Source of the DNA: Catonia carolina
Lineage: Eukaryota > Arthropoda > Insecta > Hemiptera > Achilidae
Assembly (NCBI GenBank): GCA_035578175.1
Contig: JAQMRL010000003.1
Coordinates: forward strand, 58,016,672-58,080,671
DNA: 64,000 nucleotides
Direction of reading: 5' to 3'
Shown: piece after piece, positions 1-9,800 of the stretch
How positions within the stretch are numbered: position 1 is the first letter of the stretch
Layout: each line of letters opens with the position of its first letter
Made by a program: the position numbers and the translations under genes
The notes under the pieces: model-generated
Seen by the model: only the letters and a program-made list of their open reading frames with translations
Told to the model about the DNA's origin: nothing
Databases searched by the model: none

Positions 1-792
1 CATGAGTTTGCCCTTGTTTGCAACGAGAGGGGTAAGGGGGAAAAGCAACAGTGTGCATGCGCGATTGCTTTAATTTCAGTATGACAAACATTACAACTTA
101 TACTATTCCCAGAGCATACACAGTATATCGCAAAACCGTTTGTAGGTTAACTGTACAAATATAACTGTTTGTTACCGTAAACATAAATGTCAGTTTCTCG
201 AAAACGTGGTCGAACTATTCAGTGTCGAACAAAATCTCATGTACAATGTAATAATATGTTGTGAAGTTGAAGCTAAACAAAAATGCCTATCCGTGCCTCT
301 TCACAAAAGCCATGAGCGAGCGGCTAACTACTGTGATATTTCTCTTTCCACAATTCAAAAAATAAATAAGGAAATTAAAGATGTGAAGAAGCTATTCTTC
401 AACAGTTTTGTTGACACCTGGTAAAAAAAGGAAACAGTTAGGTAGATACTAGTGAGACTGATAGTGATGATGCCAATGACAGTGATAGTAAAGAAGACGA
501 TTCATTCGTAGAAATTTTTGTAGCTGGTAGTCTAATTACAGTAAATCAAACATTTCTAGTCATGTAATTAAACTTTAGGCAATATTACAGGCCACATTTA
601 TTTCTTATAAGGTTTATAAAGAAAACATTTTCTCGGAATAAACCACAGCTTACAAAATGTGCTCAGTAACTGAACGGTTGTGAAATGTATACTATGAGTA
701 GTGTCTGACTGTTGAGGTTAGAAGCACTGTCAAATTCTTACTTCCCTTCCTCACAGCCCATCCATACGCAAAAGGCAATCTCATGACTAAAG
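1..792 (+). mobile_element. IS630/Tc1-like non-autonomous DNA transposon, copy 1
   Basis: The right end (CTCATGACTAAAG, then TA at 793-794) is an inverted match to the left end CATGAGTTTGCCC at base 1; a few bases of the left end lie outside the window. The whole stretch is repeated in inverted orientation at 58774-59554. A reading frame from 206 encodes a helix-turn-helix-like segment (residues about 30-60, with the motif ERAANYCDISLSTIQKINKE). It then shifts frame into TPGKKRK and an acidic tail (DSDDANDSDSKEDD, about 450-520). This looks like the N-terminus and C-terminus of a DDE transposase joined by deletion of the catalytic middle. The superfamily call rests on the TA flanks and on the HTH plus TPGKKRK layout; no catalytic residues remain. 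Confidence 0.6.
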
Positions 793-1067
793 TATCTATA
801 ACAAATTAATTACAGTAAATTGATCTCATTAAGTAAACTAAATCCTATTTACGAATTTAATAACAATTATACGTGTTAACAATATACACTGGATCTCTTC
901 GCAGGCGCACTCGTACACAGTATAATTCACTAACTGACAGATCTAGATTCATTCATGGCAGATCAAAGACTAAGACTCAGAATAAATAAATCGCTGCGCT
1001 TATATAGGTGAATCTATGGAAGTCACGAGAAGGACAGAGATTTTTGATAGGCCTATAATAATACAAA
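793..1067. other. AT-rich spacer, no gene seen
   Basis: No gene-like frame or recognisable repeat was seen between the IS630-like element and the next repeat. Confidence 0.5.
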
Positions 1068-1425
1068 ACCTGGTGTGAAACACTCACACAACTTTCTCTT
1101 GCCAATACTAATAATGACCAATATAACCTAAGTAATAAAACATTAGAAATAAACAAAAATCTGATTTTGATGAAAATGTTCGTGTCGGGTTCTCTAATGA
1201 TATCTAACTTAAGTTTAAAGTTTCAAGTTCGTACGATGTTCCGTTCTTGAGATATTCTGCTCACACACACACACACACACACTCAGACTGATCGCTAAAA
1301 ACATGTTTCTTGGGTTCAGAAGGTCTGAAAACGTGTAGATCCAGTGAAAACTCAATTTTGAAAAATCGACATGAAAACAATACTTTTTTCCTATGTATTC
1401 ATATAGGCAAGAGAAAGTGAAAATA
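1068..1425 (-). mobile_element. R950 TIR element, internally deleted copy
   Basis: R950 is my name for a repeat with nine full or partial copies in this window. Its termini are ACTTTCTCTTGCC and the inverse GGCAAGAGAAAGT, with an outer GTGAGTGTTTCACACCAG at one end. This copy lies on the minus strand. It has both termini (1091-1103 and 1406-1418) but only about 350 bp between them, so most of the interior is deleted. It keeps the CA/GT microsatellite (1261-1282) and the segment with CGAACTTGAAACTT in sense. No protein is encoded. Confidence 0.7.
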
Positions 1426-1676
1426 CAAGTTTTTACAAAATGTAAACAACTCATTGTAACTGAATAGAATGGTTACAAAAAGAGTCAATCATCTAAATAG
1501 AACGCCCGACTCCTTTAGGTAGCCATTCAACAATAGGCTGACCTATATACACGACTATTTGTGCGTTATATTTCTATTCTCTTTTTATTATATACATTTA
1601 CACCTTTTAAATCTCAGTCCTTCTCGAGAATTATCGAACACTCTTTCCTTTTAGATATTGTCACAATATGTATATA
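1426..1676. other. spacer, nothing recognised
   Basis: AT-rich sequence between two mobile elements; no coding potential or repeat was identified. Confidence 0.5.
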
Positions 1677-2612
1677 TACGAGGTGTGGCTATTAAATAAT
1701 GAGACTGACCTATTAAAAAATTTTATTTTTATTTTATACATAATCACTTATTGTCACCTTCAATATACACTCCTCCTCTATCCCTTCAATGCTTCATACG
1801 AATTTTCCATTGTTGGAAACAGTGCTGAAAGTTATCTTCTGTCAGCTCCTTCAGGACACGTGCCTCTCAAAAATGTTTGAAATGAAGCTCGCAAAATGTT
1901 TGTACTGACACTTTGTACGCGATTGAAAATGACCCAAATTTTTTGGAAACTATAATAACATGTGATGAAATGTGGTTTTTTACTTATGATCCGGAAACGA
2001 AGCGCCAATCCATTCACTGGAAGAGCTGAACTTCACCGAGAGCCAAAAAAGCTCAAATGAGCAAGTCAAAATTTAAAGCAATGATGATTGTTTTTTTTTA
2101 TATCCATGGGATTGTGTACCTTCACTGGGTTCCTGAAAGGTTAAACAATTAATCAATATTACTACCTTGAGGTACTTTCTAAACTACGTCAAAGAGTAAG
2201 GAAAAAACGCCCCGAAATGTGGAAGGACAAATTATGGGTTCTCCACCAAGACAGGGCACCAGCTCATTCCGCGTTATCTGTCAAGAAGTTCCTAGCCAAG
2301 TACAGCATCTCAGTGTTAGAACATCCACCTTATTCTCCAGATCTTGCACCATGTGACTTCTACCTGTTCCCTAAGGTGAAATCTGCATTAAAAGGGACAA
2401 GAGTTGAGTCCATGGAAGCTGTAAAAGAGAAAGCGGCAAGTGTCCTGAAGGAGCTGACAGAAGATGACTTCCAACAATGGAAAATTCGCGTGGAGTGTTG
2501 TAGGGATAGAGAAGGAGTGTATATTGAAGGTGGCAATAAGTGATTATGTGTAAAATTAAAATTTAATTTTTTACTATGTCAGTCTCGTTATTTAATAGCC
2601 ACATCTCTTATA
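1677..2612 (+). mobile_element. mariner relic with inverted duplication of its right end
   Basis: The ends are inverted repeats containing GTGGCTATTAAATAA and GAGACTGAC, flanked by TA. From about 1906 a broken mariner transposase is readable: a segment with TCDEMWFFTYDPETKR (first catalytic D region), then after stops and a frameshift WKDKLWVLHQD and HPPYSPDLAPCDFYLFPK (2217-2543), the family signature around the second and third D residues. The N-terminal half is absent. Instead, 1677-1868 is a reverse-complement copy of about 2425-2612, including coding sequence for the transposase C-terminus. The element is therefore a dead mariner with roughly 190-bp arms. Confidence 0.85.
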
Positions 2613-2617
2613 ATTTT

Positions 2618-2748
2618 TACTTTCTCTTGCCTCTATGTTATACAGGAAGGAAAGTATTGTTTTCATGTCGATTTATCGAAATCGAGTTTTCACCGGATCT
2701 ACACATTTTCAGATTCCCTGAACCCAAAAAACATGTTTTTAGCGATTG

Positions 2749-2787
<39 letters not shown>

Positions 2788-3558
2788 CAAAATATCTCAA
2801 AAGCAAAACATTGTATGAAGTAGAAACTTGAAACTTAAGTTAGATACTACCACCAGACCAGACACGAAAATTTTCATCAAAATCGGTCAACCGGAAGTCG
2901 TAGTTTATTCGTGTCATTTTTCACTTTTTTGCGATTTTCTCAAAAACGACTTCTACGATTTTTAAAAATTCGCCTCATTTTAAATTTTTTATGCTCTACC
3001 AGATAGGGTAGGTGCCATGTCTGCTGAAATTCTTGGGGAGGTTGTTTTTTTCGTAAAAAAAATTGTTTTTTTATGATTGCAACATAAATATGCATTTTAG
3101 CGCAAAATGTGTGTAATAAAAGTTGTAGAGAATTAAAATATCTACAACTTCTAGATCAAATATTTTTTTGTATAATGCTTGGTTTAGTGGTGATTAGCGA
3201 TTTTCTGTTTTTTTCTCACAAAAACGTGTAAAACAATCAATTTTTTCAAGATTTCAGCCTTAGTATGCATTTTATGACAAAAGTATATAATCAAATTTAT
3301 AGAAAATTAAGAGATCTACAACTTTTAATTAGAGCATTTTTCTCTACAGTGCCTAGTTTAGCGTGAAAGAGTGATTTTCTGTATTTTTAAGCTAAACTGA
3401 GGTTGATTTACATTTTGCGTCTTTCTGTTATGATTAAAATAAGGTTATGTTTTTTGAGGTCAGTTGTTTTGTTTATTTCTAATATTTTATTATTAATATT
3501 AGGTTATATTGTTCATTACTTATATTGGCTAGAGAAAGTCGTGTGAGTGTTTCACATC

Positions 3559-3567
<9 letters not shown>
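2618..3567 (+). mobile_element. R950 TIR element, full-length copy
   Basis: It begins with ACTTTCTCTTGCC (2619-2631) and ends with GGCTAGAGAAAGT (3527-3539) plus the GTGAGTGTTTCACA cap. It contains a (GT)n tract (2754-2785). Its second half is two degenerate tandem units of about 175 bp (about 3040-3205 and 3220-3385), each ending in TTTAGCG/TTTAGTG and GATTTTCTGT and each holding a TCTACAACTT box. There is no coding capacity. It abuts the mariner on its left and a TA microsatellite on its right. The type of mobiliser is unknown. Confidence 0.75.

Positions 3568-3590
<23 letters not shown>
3568..3590. repeat. TA microsatellite, left flank of pogo
   Basis: A short (TA)n tract between the R950 end and the pogo TIR. 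Confidence 0.9.
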
Positions 3591-5716
3591 CCGTATATCC
3601 CGGCGTATAAGTCGAGGTTTCAGAAGCAAAATATATGTTTAAAAAACAGAGGTCGACTTATACACCGGGTCTACGAAATTTAATTTTTTAAAGTTCAGGG
3701 TAGTTGACTGAGAAACAAAATACACTGAGGTACTTAACTGAAATAAGTAACTACATAACACTATATTCGTTAGAAATACGTAACTATATTCTTTTTAAAA
3801 GAAAAAGTAATAGAATAAAAAATTACCTAGGTAGGTATCATAAAATACATACAGTTATAGATCCGTGTCAGAAATTTCTGACTCTCCATTGTCTATTCCT
3901 GCAGCGTCATATGGATCCCACAAGTCTTCCCTTGCTTCATCACTATCCTTGTCAGTATCGTCATCGTCGTCACCTACGTCCCACAGTACGTCGTCTTCTG
4001 ATGAATCTAAAGCGTTAGATATCCCGCATTTTTTAAATGATTTTACCACAGTTTGTATTTTCACTTCATCCCAAGCTGTAATTACCCACTGGCAAATAAT
4101 GTCTAAAGACGCAGGACGCATATTTCCGCCCGGAGTAAAACTTTTCTCTCCAATAGCCATCCATTTATTCCACTCCCGATAAACTGCACTTTTAAATGGC
4201 TTGTTTAAACTAACATCCAATGGTTGTAGCACTGACGTAAGTCCACCCGGGATTACACATGTATCCGTATTTTCGTCCTTTAAATTTTTTTTTGTTTTTT
4301 CCGTTAGATGCGCACGAAACATGTCCCACACCAATAAGCTTTTTTTCTTTCTTAAACCACCAGGTCGCCTATTCCAAATATTTTTTACCCAAATGTCAAT
4401 ACCGGCCTCATCCATCCACCCCTTTTCTTGGAAATGTACTATTATGCCTGATGGAAATTTAATTTTTGGCCTAATTTTTCGCTTAAAAATAACCAAAGGC
4501 TTAAGTTTTGTTCCGTCTGCCATACATGAAAGAACCACAGTAAAACGAGTTTTTTCGTGTCCAGTTGTTTTAACAATTACCGAATGTTCACCTTTTACGT
4601 TCACTGTGCGATTACCAGGCATGTCAAAATTCAGCGGCGTTTCGTCCATATTTCCAATGTTAGCCAGCTCATAGTCATGTTTTTTTCGAAGGTTTATAAC
4701 AAATCTATGAAAATTAATAATCTTGTTATCTAAATCTTTTGGTAGTTTTTGTGCGATTTTAGTTTTTTGTCGCAGAACTAGGTTATGTCGATCCATAAAA
4801 CGGCTACACCAACTTCTAGTTGCCAGGAAACTTACCGAGTGTTCAGGATTATCTTTTGCCCAGTTTATTGAATGCAATCGAATTGCGCAACGTGTGATAA
4901 TATTGCCGCTCAATCGGTTTTGAAGCACCCATTCCACTACATGTTTCTCTAATTCCGGCCAAAGTACAGTTCCTGTTCGCATAGCGCATTTAGAGCGAGG
5001 CATTCCTCTAATCTTTTCTTCACTTTTCCGCCAATCACGCACAAGTTTTTCGTTAACACCGAACTTACGACCCGCTTCACTGTTGTTTGTAGTTTTTGCC
5101 AAACCGATAACTTTTAATTTGAATGAAGAGTCGTATTTCATTCGTTTAACCGCACTCATTGCTACAGGTAGTATTGCACGCACGAATAGGCCTATACAAA
5201 ATGCACTAAATAAATAACCGAAAGCAGGTGGATAACCTTACTCGATGATTGTAGTCACGGCAATGAAGACATAATAATAACCTATAGACTGTACTGTACT
5301 AGTAGCCTGTGAAAGTCATTCACACGACATATTGGGTATTCCCAAAATGTAACATTAGGTAGGTAGCCATAAAACCTTTTGATTGACAGGTGGAATTCGT
5401 CAACAATATAATATTTCCCCATTTCTGTCCCAAAATAAATATAGTAATGTAAACTGAAATGTATAATCTTATACCTATCTATCAAAACCTAGTAGCTAGG
5501 TATTTTCATTCATTGTGTAGAACAGATGGCTAATTAAAGAGTCGTTTTTAAATAATCTGACGTACCAGTGGGTTATCAAAATAAACTTCGTATGAATTAC
5601 CGGTACCTTACTTTTCGGATTCGACTTATACAACGGGTCTTGCTTAAATCAACAAAAACACTCTTCAAAATTAGGTTCGACTTATACGCCGGGTCGACTT
5701 GTACGCCGGGATATAC

Positions 5717-5718
<2 letters not shown>
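3591..5718 (-). mobile_element. pogo-like DNA transposon, apparently complete
   Basis: The element is 2128 bp with 25-bp terminal inverted repeats (CCGTATATCCCGGCGTATAA at the left; the right end differs at one position). It is inserted in a TA microsatellite, which fits TA target duplication. It carries one intact transposase gene on the minus strand (3855-5159). The motif TCGACTTATACxCCGGGT recurs near both ends (about 3652, 5621 and 5673, plus the TIRs) and probably marks transposase binding sites. Intact ends and an undamaged reading frame suggest a recent insertion. Confidence 0.9.
3855..5159 (-). CDS. pogo-family DDE transposase
   Basis: The frame is open upstream to 5183; I prefer the ATG at 5159 (MSAVKRMKYD) because the DNA-binding helix starts there, giving 434 residues. 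In the numbering from 5183, residues 17-55 form a psq/Brinker-type helix-turn-helix. Residues 72-142 form a CENP-B-type second helix-turn-helix (WCSRFMDRHNLVLRQK). A DDE domain follows with D180 (GNMDETPLNFD), D287 (LLVWDMFRAHL) and D323 (SVLQPLDVSLNKPF), spaced as DD35D. The tail from about 395 is highly acidic. All three catalytic acids are present and there is no internal stop. The protein would bind the element's ends and cut and rejoin DNA in the nucleus. Similar proteins have been co-opted by hosts (CENP-B, jerky and TIGD families), but the TIRs mark this one as a transposon gene. Confidence 0.92.
   Translation of the reverse strand: MSAVKRMKYDSSFKLKVIGLAKTTNNSEAGRKFGVNEKLVRDWRKSEEKIRGMPRSKCAMRTGTVLWPELEKHVVEWVLQNRLSGNIITRCAIRLHSINWAKDNPEHSVSFLATRSWCSRFMDRHNLVLRQKTKIAQKLPKDLDNKIINFHRFVINLRKKHDYELANIGNMDETPLNFDMPGNRTVNVKGEHSVIVKTTGHEKTRFTVVLSCMADGTKLKPLVIFKRKIRPKIKFPSGIIVHFQEKGWMDEAGIDIWVKNIWNRRPGGLRKKKSLLVWDMFRAHLTEKTKKNLKDENTDTCVIPGGLTSVLQPLDVSLNKPFKSAVYREWNKWMAIGEKSFTPGGNMRPASLDIICQWVITAWDEVKIQTVVKSFKKCGISNALDSSEDDVLWDVGDDDDDTDKDSDEAREDLWDPYDAAGIDNGESEISDTDL

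Positions 5719-5779
<61 letters not shown>
5719..5779. repeat. TA microsatellite, right flank of pogo
   Basis: About 60 bp of (TA)n directly after the pogo right TIR. With 3568-3590 it forms one microsatellite split by the insertion. Open frames through it (Ile-Tyr runs) are artefacts. Confidence 0.95.
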
Positions 5780-5783
<4 letters not shown>

Positions 5784-6380
5784 TTTATAATATTTACTTT
5801 TTTAGCTTGCAATTTGTGTCATGTGCAAATAAACAGCAAGAAATTATTAAAAGAAAAAAGTCGTGAAGTGACTATTTTTTTTCTAAGAAGTATCTCTACA
5901 ACCATATCAGTCTGAAAGACACTGCGATATGGTCTCTATGACTATAATAGAAGCAGAGCAGTGATGTAAATATCAATCAATCAGTCCCTGTTTGATTACG
6001 CTTTCCTTCCTTCTCTCTTTTTTCTTCCCTGCTCCAAATCCCTTCATGCTGTCTCTCTTTTCTTACCTCTCCCTTTACCTCCTGTCTTTCTCTCTACATC
6101 TCTATCTCTCTCATTACTATAAAAGTGACTGCAATCGAACTAACAGACATGGCTCCTAGAATTGCAACCAAAGCACATAGATAACTCTGCGTGAAGAAAA
6201 GATCATTTTTCCACCAGCCGACGTAACGTTGTAATCACAGCCATCGCAATGCACCGTCACCATTGCAGCCACACACTGCCCGCAACAGACCCAAAGAAGA
6301 GGGATAAAGAAGATGATAATAAAAAGAATGGTTCTTACTATTTTTGTCAGTAAATCAAAGCATAGTAACACTAAAATAAA
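5780..6380. other. intergenic spacer downstream of the SLC17 gene
   Basis: No gene or recognised repeat. 6000-6115 is a CT-rich low-complexity stretch. Confidence 0.5.
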
Positions 6381-6386
6381 TTTATT
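6381..6386 (-). terminator. polyadenylation signal of the SLC17 gene
   Basis: AATAAA on the minus strand (TTTATT on plus) about 75 bases after the stop codon at 6462. It is the first perfect hexamer found downstream. Confidence 0.55.
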
Positions 6387-6461
6387 TCTTTGTACACTGT
6401 TACTGATGTTACAAAATAAAAGATTTCTATATCTTCATGATATTTAGGTACAATATCTTCC

Positions 6462-6809
6462 CTAAGCTTTCTTAGTTTTTGGTGTAGGATCTCCTGGAGG
6501 TCTTTGATTAGTTTGTGGTGCACTTGGCTCAATGACTTGCGAAGGAGGTCTTTGTAGAGTACCTCTTTGAGAAGTGTCTGGTCGTTCGCTCACCGTAAGA
6601 TCCGGAGTATTCGCACTATAGAATGAACCAACAGAGAGTACATGTTGAATTGTCCCTCTTGATGTATTATCCATTACTGTTGCTCCAGAAGTTGGTGTAA
6701 TTGTCCATTTCATACGTTCACTGCTTCCAAATATTTCATAAAATGCACCGCTAAACAAAAGAAGTGAAGCTTGTACGTAAAAAGTTATACTCCAAGCATG
6801 ACCTGGTAC
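6462..6809 (-). CDS. SLC17 gene terminal exon, TM12 and cytosolic tail
   Basis: The acceptor TGTTTCAG precedes GTACCAGG. It encodes TM12 (WSITFYVQASLLLFSGAFYE), the IFGSSERMKW end of the MFS fold, then about 75 Thr/Ser/Pro-rich residues ending KTKKA and a stop at 6462. Confidence 0.9.
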   Translation of the reverse strand, partial: VPGHAWSITFYVQASLLLFSGAFYEIFGSSERMKWTITPTSGATVMDNTSRGTIQHVLSVGSFYSANTPDLTVSERPDTSQRGTLQRPPSQVIEPSAPQTNQRPPGDPTPKTKKA

Positions 6810-9800
6810 CTGAAACATTCACAACAAGATTTTGTCGAAAAAGTACAAAATTTTATTGTAAGTGCACTAAAAACTGCAAAAGTAAAGCAAAAATCATTAT
6901 GTGTTATCTTAATAACATGTTCTTTAAAATAGCTGGAATTATATACTAAAGAAATTGGAAAATAAAATAAATTTGGCAGTTTTGACATTTTCAAGATAAA
7001 AATTAAATATTTAAGCATTGTTAAAAAATATTGAATTAGTTTTTTGAAACTAAAGTTACACCATTGCACACACAACAGGACAGATTTATAAGTTTAATGT
7101 ATCACCTACAGTACCTAGTAAAAAACAGAACCGACAGAAAAAATTGTGTTGATTAACTAGTATTCAAAAATGTTCTATATTTTCCTTATACCTGGAAAAT
7201 GTAGAGAGGACGCCAAATAAGCTTATTAGTTTTCTGATGTGTGCAGAAGGTTTATTTTGGTAATGGCATGCTCGGTTGCCTCAGCAAGTGGTGGGGGTCA
7301 GTGCTGTACCAACTGGGATCAGAGTCATGTCGCTCTTGCAACGTTATATCAGCTAACCTGAAAACATTAGTCTGTAATGTGTTGTATGTGCTGGGCGTTA
7401 ATTGTTGTATACAGTATTTACAATTGAATGTTTTTAATCTTGCTAATAGATGATAATTTACATTGTTCAGCGCCTGTAATTTAATAGGCAGTTCAGTGCT
7501 AAGACATGAAATCTACCGACTGAATTCGAACTGTTTGCGCAACTACACCGGCAAGCATATTTGGCATCCGCTCTACGAAGCTTAAGACATTCTTTGTTCA
7601 CCAGTAAAAATTACTCAATAAAATGTAGCACACACATTCTCATTGTGAACTGATTACATAATAGAAAGGAACTTACTTACATGATAATGGACAAAGTTTA
7701 ATGACCTTGTCGTTCATCATTTACTCATTTACTACATTTATTATGCTCTGCAAGATAGGCTAAATGCTATGTTTGCAGACATTCTCTGAGGTCCTGTGCG
7801 CTCATGGTAAAAAACGGGTTTTTTGAAGATATTGGCCTTAATATGCATTCTAGAGCAAAAAAAGTATGTATATAATCAAAGTTGTAGAACAATAACAAAC
7901 CTACCATTTTTATTTCAAACATATTTTTGTACAATACGTAGTTTAGCGAAAAAATTAGTGATTTTCTATACTTTGCTCATCTAATTTGGTATATAATCCC
8001 ATTTTTTACTAATTTGGATTTTCATGTGATCTTAATCCTAGTGGAACCTTGAATCATGCATGATTAGCAGTTAAGTAGCATTTAAAAACTTGTTCTCATA
8101 TCTTTTTTATAATTGATCATTAATTATGGTAGTTTTATTACACTATGTGTCAAAAATGTTCTTTTTAATAAAATTTCAATTTACCATTTTGGGTAATAGG
8201 CCTAATATTTTGAGATAATAAAAATTTTCTATTAACCTACTTAATTTTAGTAATGAAATATTTTATTAGTTTGGGAAGGTTAGGTACTGTGTCTCTTCAC
8301 TTTCTAGGCAGTACGTTTATGATTCCCTGTTTTATAATACCATGAAGCCAAAAAGAGGTTTATAAAAAGAAGTCTGTCACCCTCTCCCTCCCATCGTTGT
8401 GTGTGTGCGCATGCTTTTCATTCTAGAATGAAAATGGTCCCACCAATTCGAAGCCATTCAGCCATATAGCCCCAAAATTTTTATTTCAACATTCTAAAAA
8501 ATGTTTCAGAAATGGTTATTAATTATTTTGATTTATCAGTAGGACAAACAAGCTATAGAATAAAATGTGTTATAAAACCAGTCGTCTAAGAATTAAACAT
8601 TTTAAACCAAAATGAGCATTGTTTGGACTGATTACTTTATTCTATCGTATATCTCAATAATATTAAACAGCTAGAAACTGCTTGTGAATTTATTACTAGC
8701 CTCAGAGAGGATTTCTTTTTGAAGATCACTAAGTGAATAAAAGTTACAGTTCTTATAAGAATTCTCAGCTTATACAAGGCTGAGTTTTAGAGCTGTAGGC
8801 CTATATATTTGGGAAGGTAAAGGGCTAGAAATAATATTTATTGCTGCAGGTTAATAACCCTTTTCATCCCTTAGGCACAAATAGTTGTGTTTAAGATCCA
8901 TTGTTTTTACTAGGTATCACTTTATCTTCTTTTTCATTCTTATGTATTTAGTGCGTGCTTATAATGAACAGGAGGGGTATAGTACACTTACCTGCCTTGG
9001 ACTTCTCTGTATTTCAAACCACTTAAATTAACCCACTCTTGTCTTCACACAGCCCCTACATTTCTCACCATACCCTTTACTATCTACATTCTACTTTATC
9101 TACTTGCCATCATCTCTCTTAAAGAAAAAGGTCACTTCATACAGCCCCTCATCATTTATCTTCAATACAATCAAAAATAACATGACCACCCTTTTATTGA
9201 ATTCCCAGTTCTTTTCAAACTTGTTGTTGTTTAGGTCAACAGCCGAAAGGCTGGTTTGAACAACTAGGTAGAGGTTTTACTAAGTAAAAATGAGGAGTGA
9301 GGTGATTTACTATTGCCTTCCTCACTGAGTTAAAAGAGTATGCTTATCAGCTTGCCAGGCCCTCCGAAAAGCACCCACTTTCCACCCTGGAAATGACACC
9401 TTCACTTTATTCACTACAGGGTCTGGCTGTATAGTGAAATTCATTACTCTCAGAGGAGATAACTCTAACTAGTGTTTTTCACACCTCTACCTCTTCTGTT
9501 ATTAAATAGTTCAGTCATATAATTGACTGTCTATGTTATAAGAAACAGAACTATTTTTGTAGCCTGGAACCAATAGATTTAGTGCAATTAATTTAACACT
9601 CCGCCTCCCTGCTGTGGGCAGGTGAAGTGTTCAAATTTGTCTCAACGCAAATATCATATCTGTTCAAAATGCTTAAAAATATTTGTATTAAGTATATTGG
9701 GTGAAAATTATTACACAAACAATTTTTACTCACTAATTTCGTAAGGTATCCAACTAGAATTGGCGATACAATACTGCCTCCAAATGAAAATGTAGTACAA

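Noticed and set aside
3704..4923. Several plus-strand frames (up to 157 codons)
   Set aside because: They overlap the minus-strand pogo transposase and have no conserved features.
5568..5915. 115-codon open frame with Ile-Tyr repeats
   Set aside because: It is the translation of the TA microsatellite next to the pogo element.
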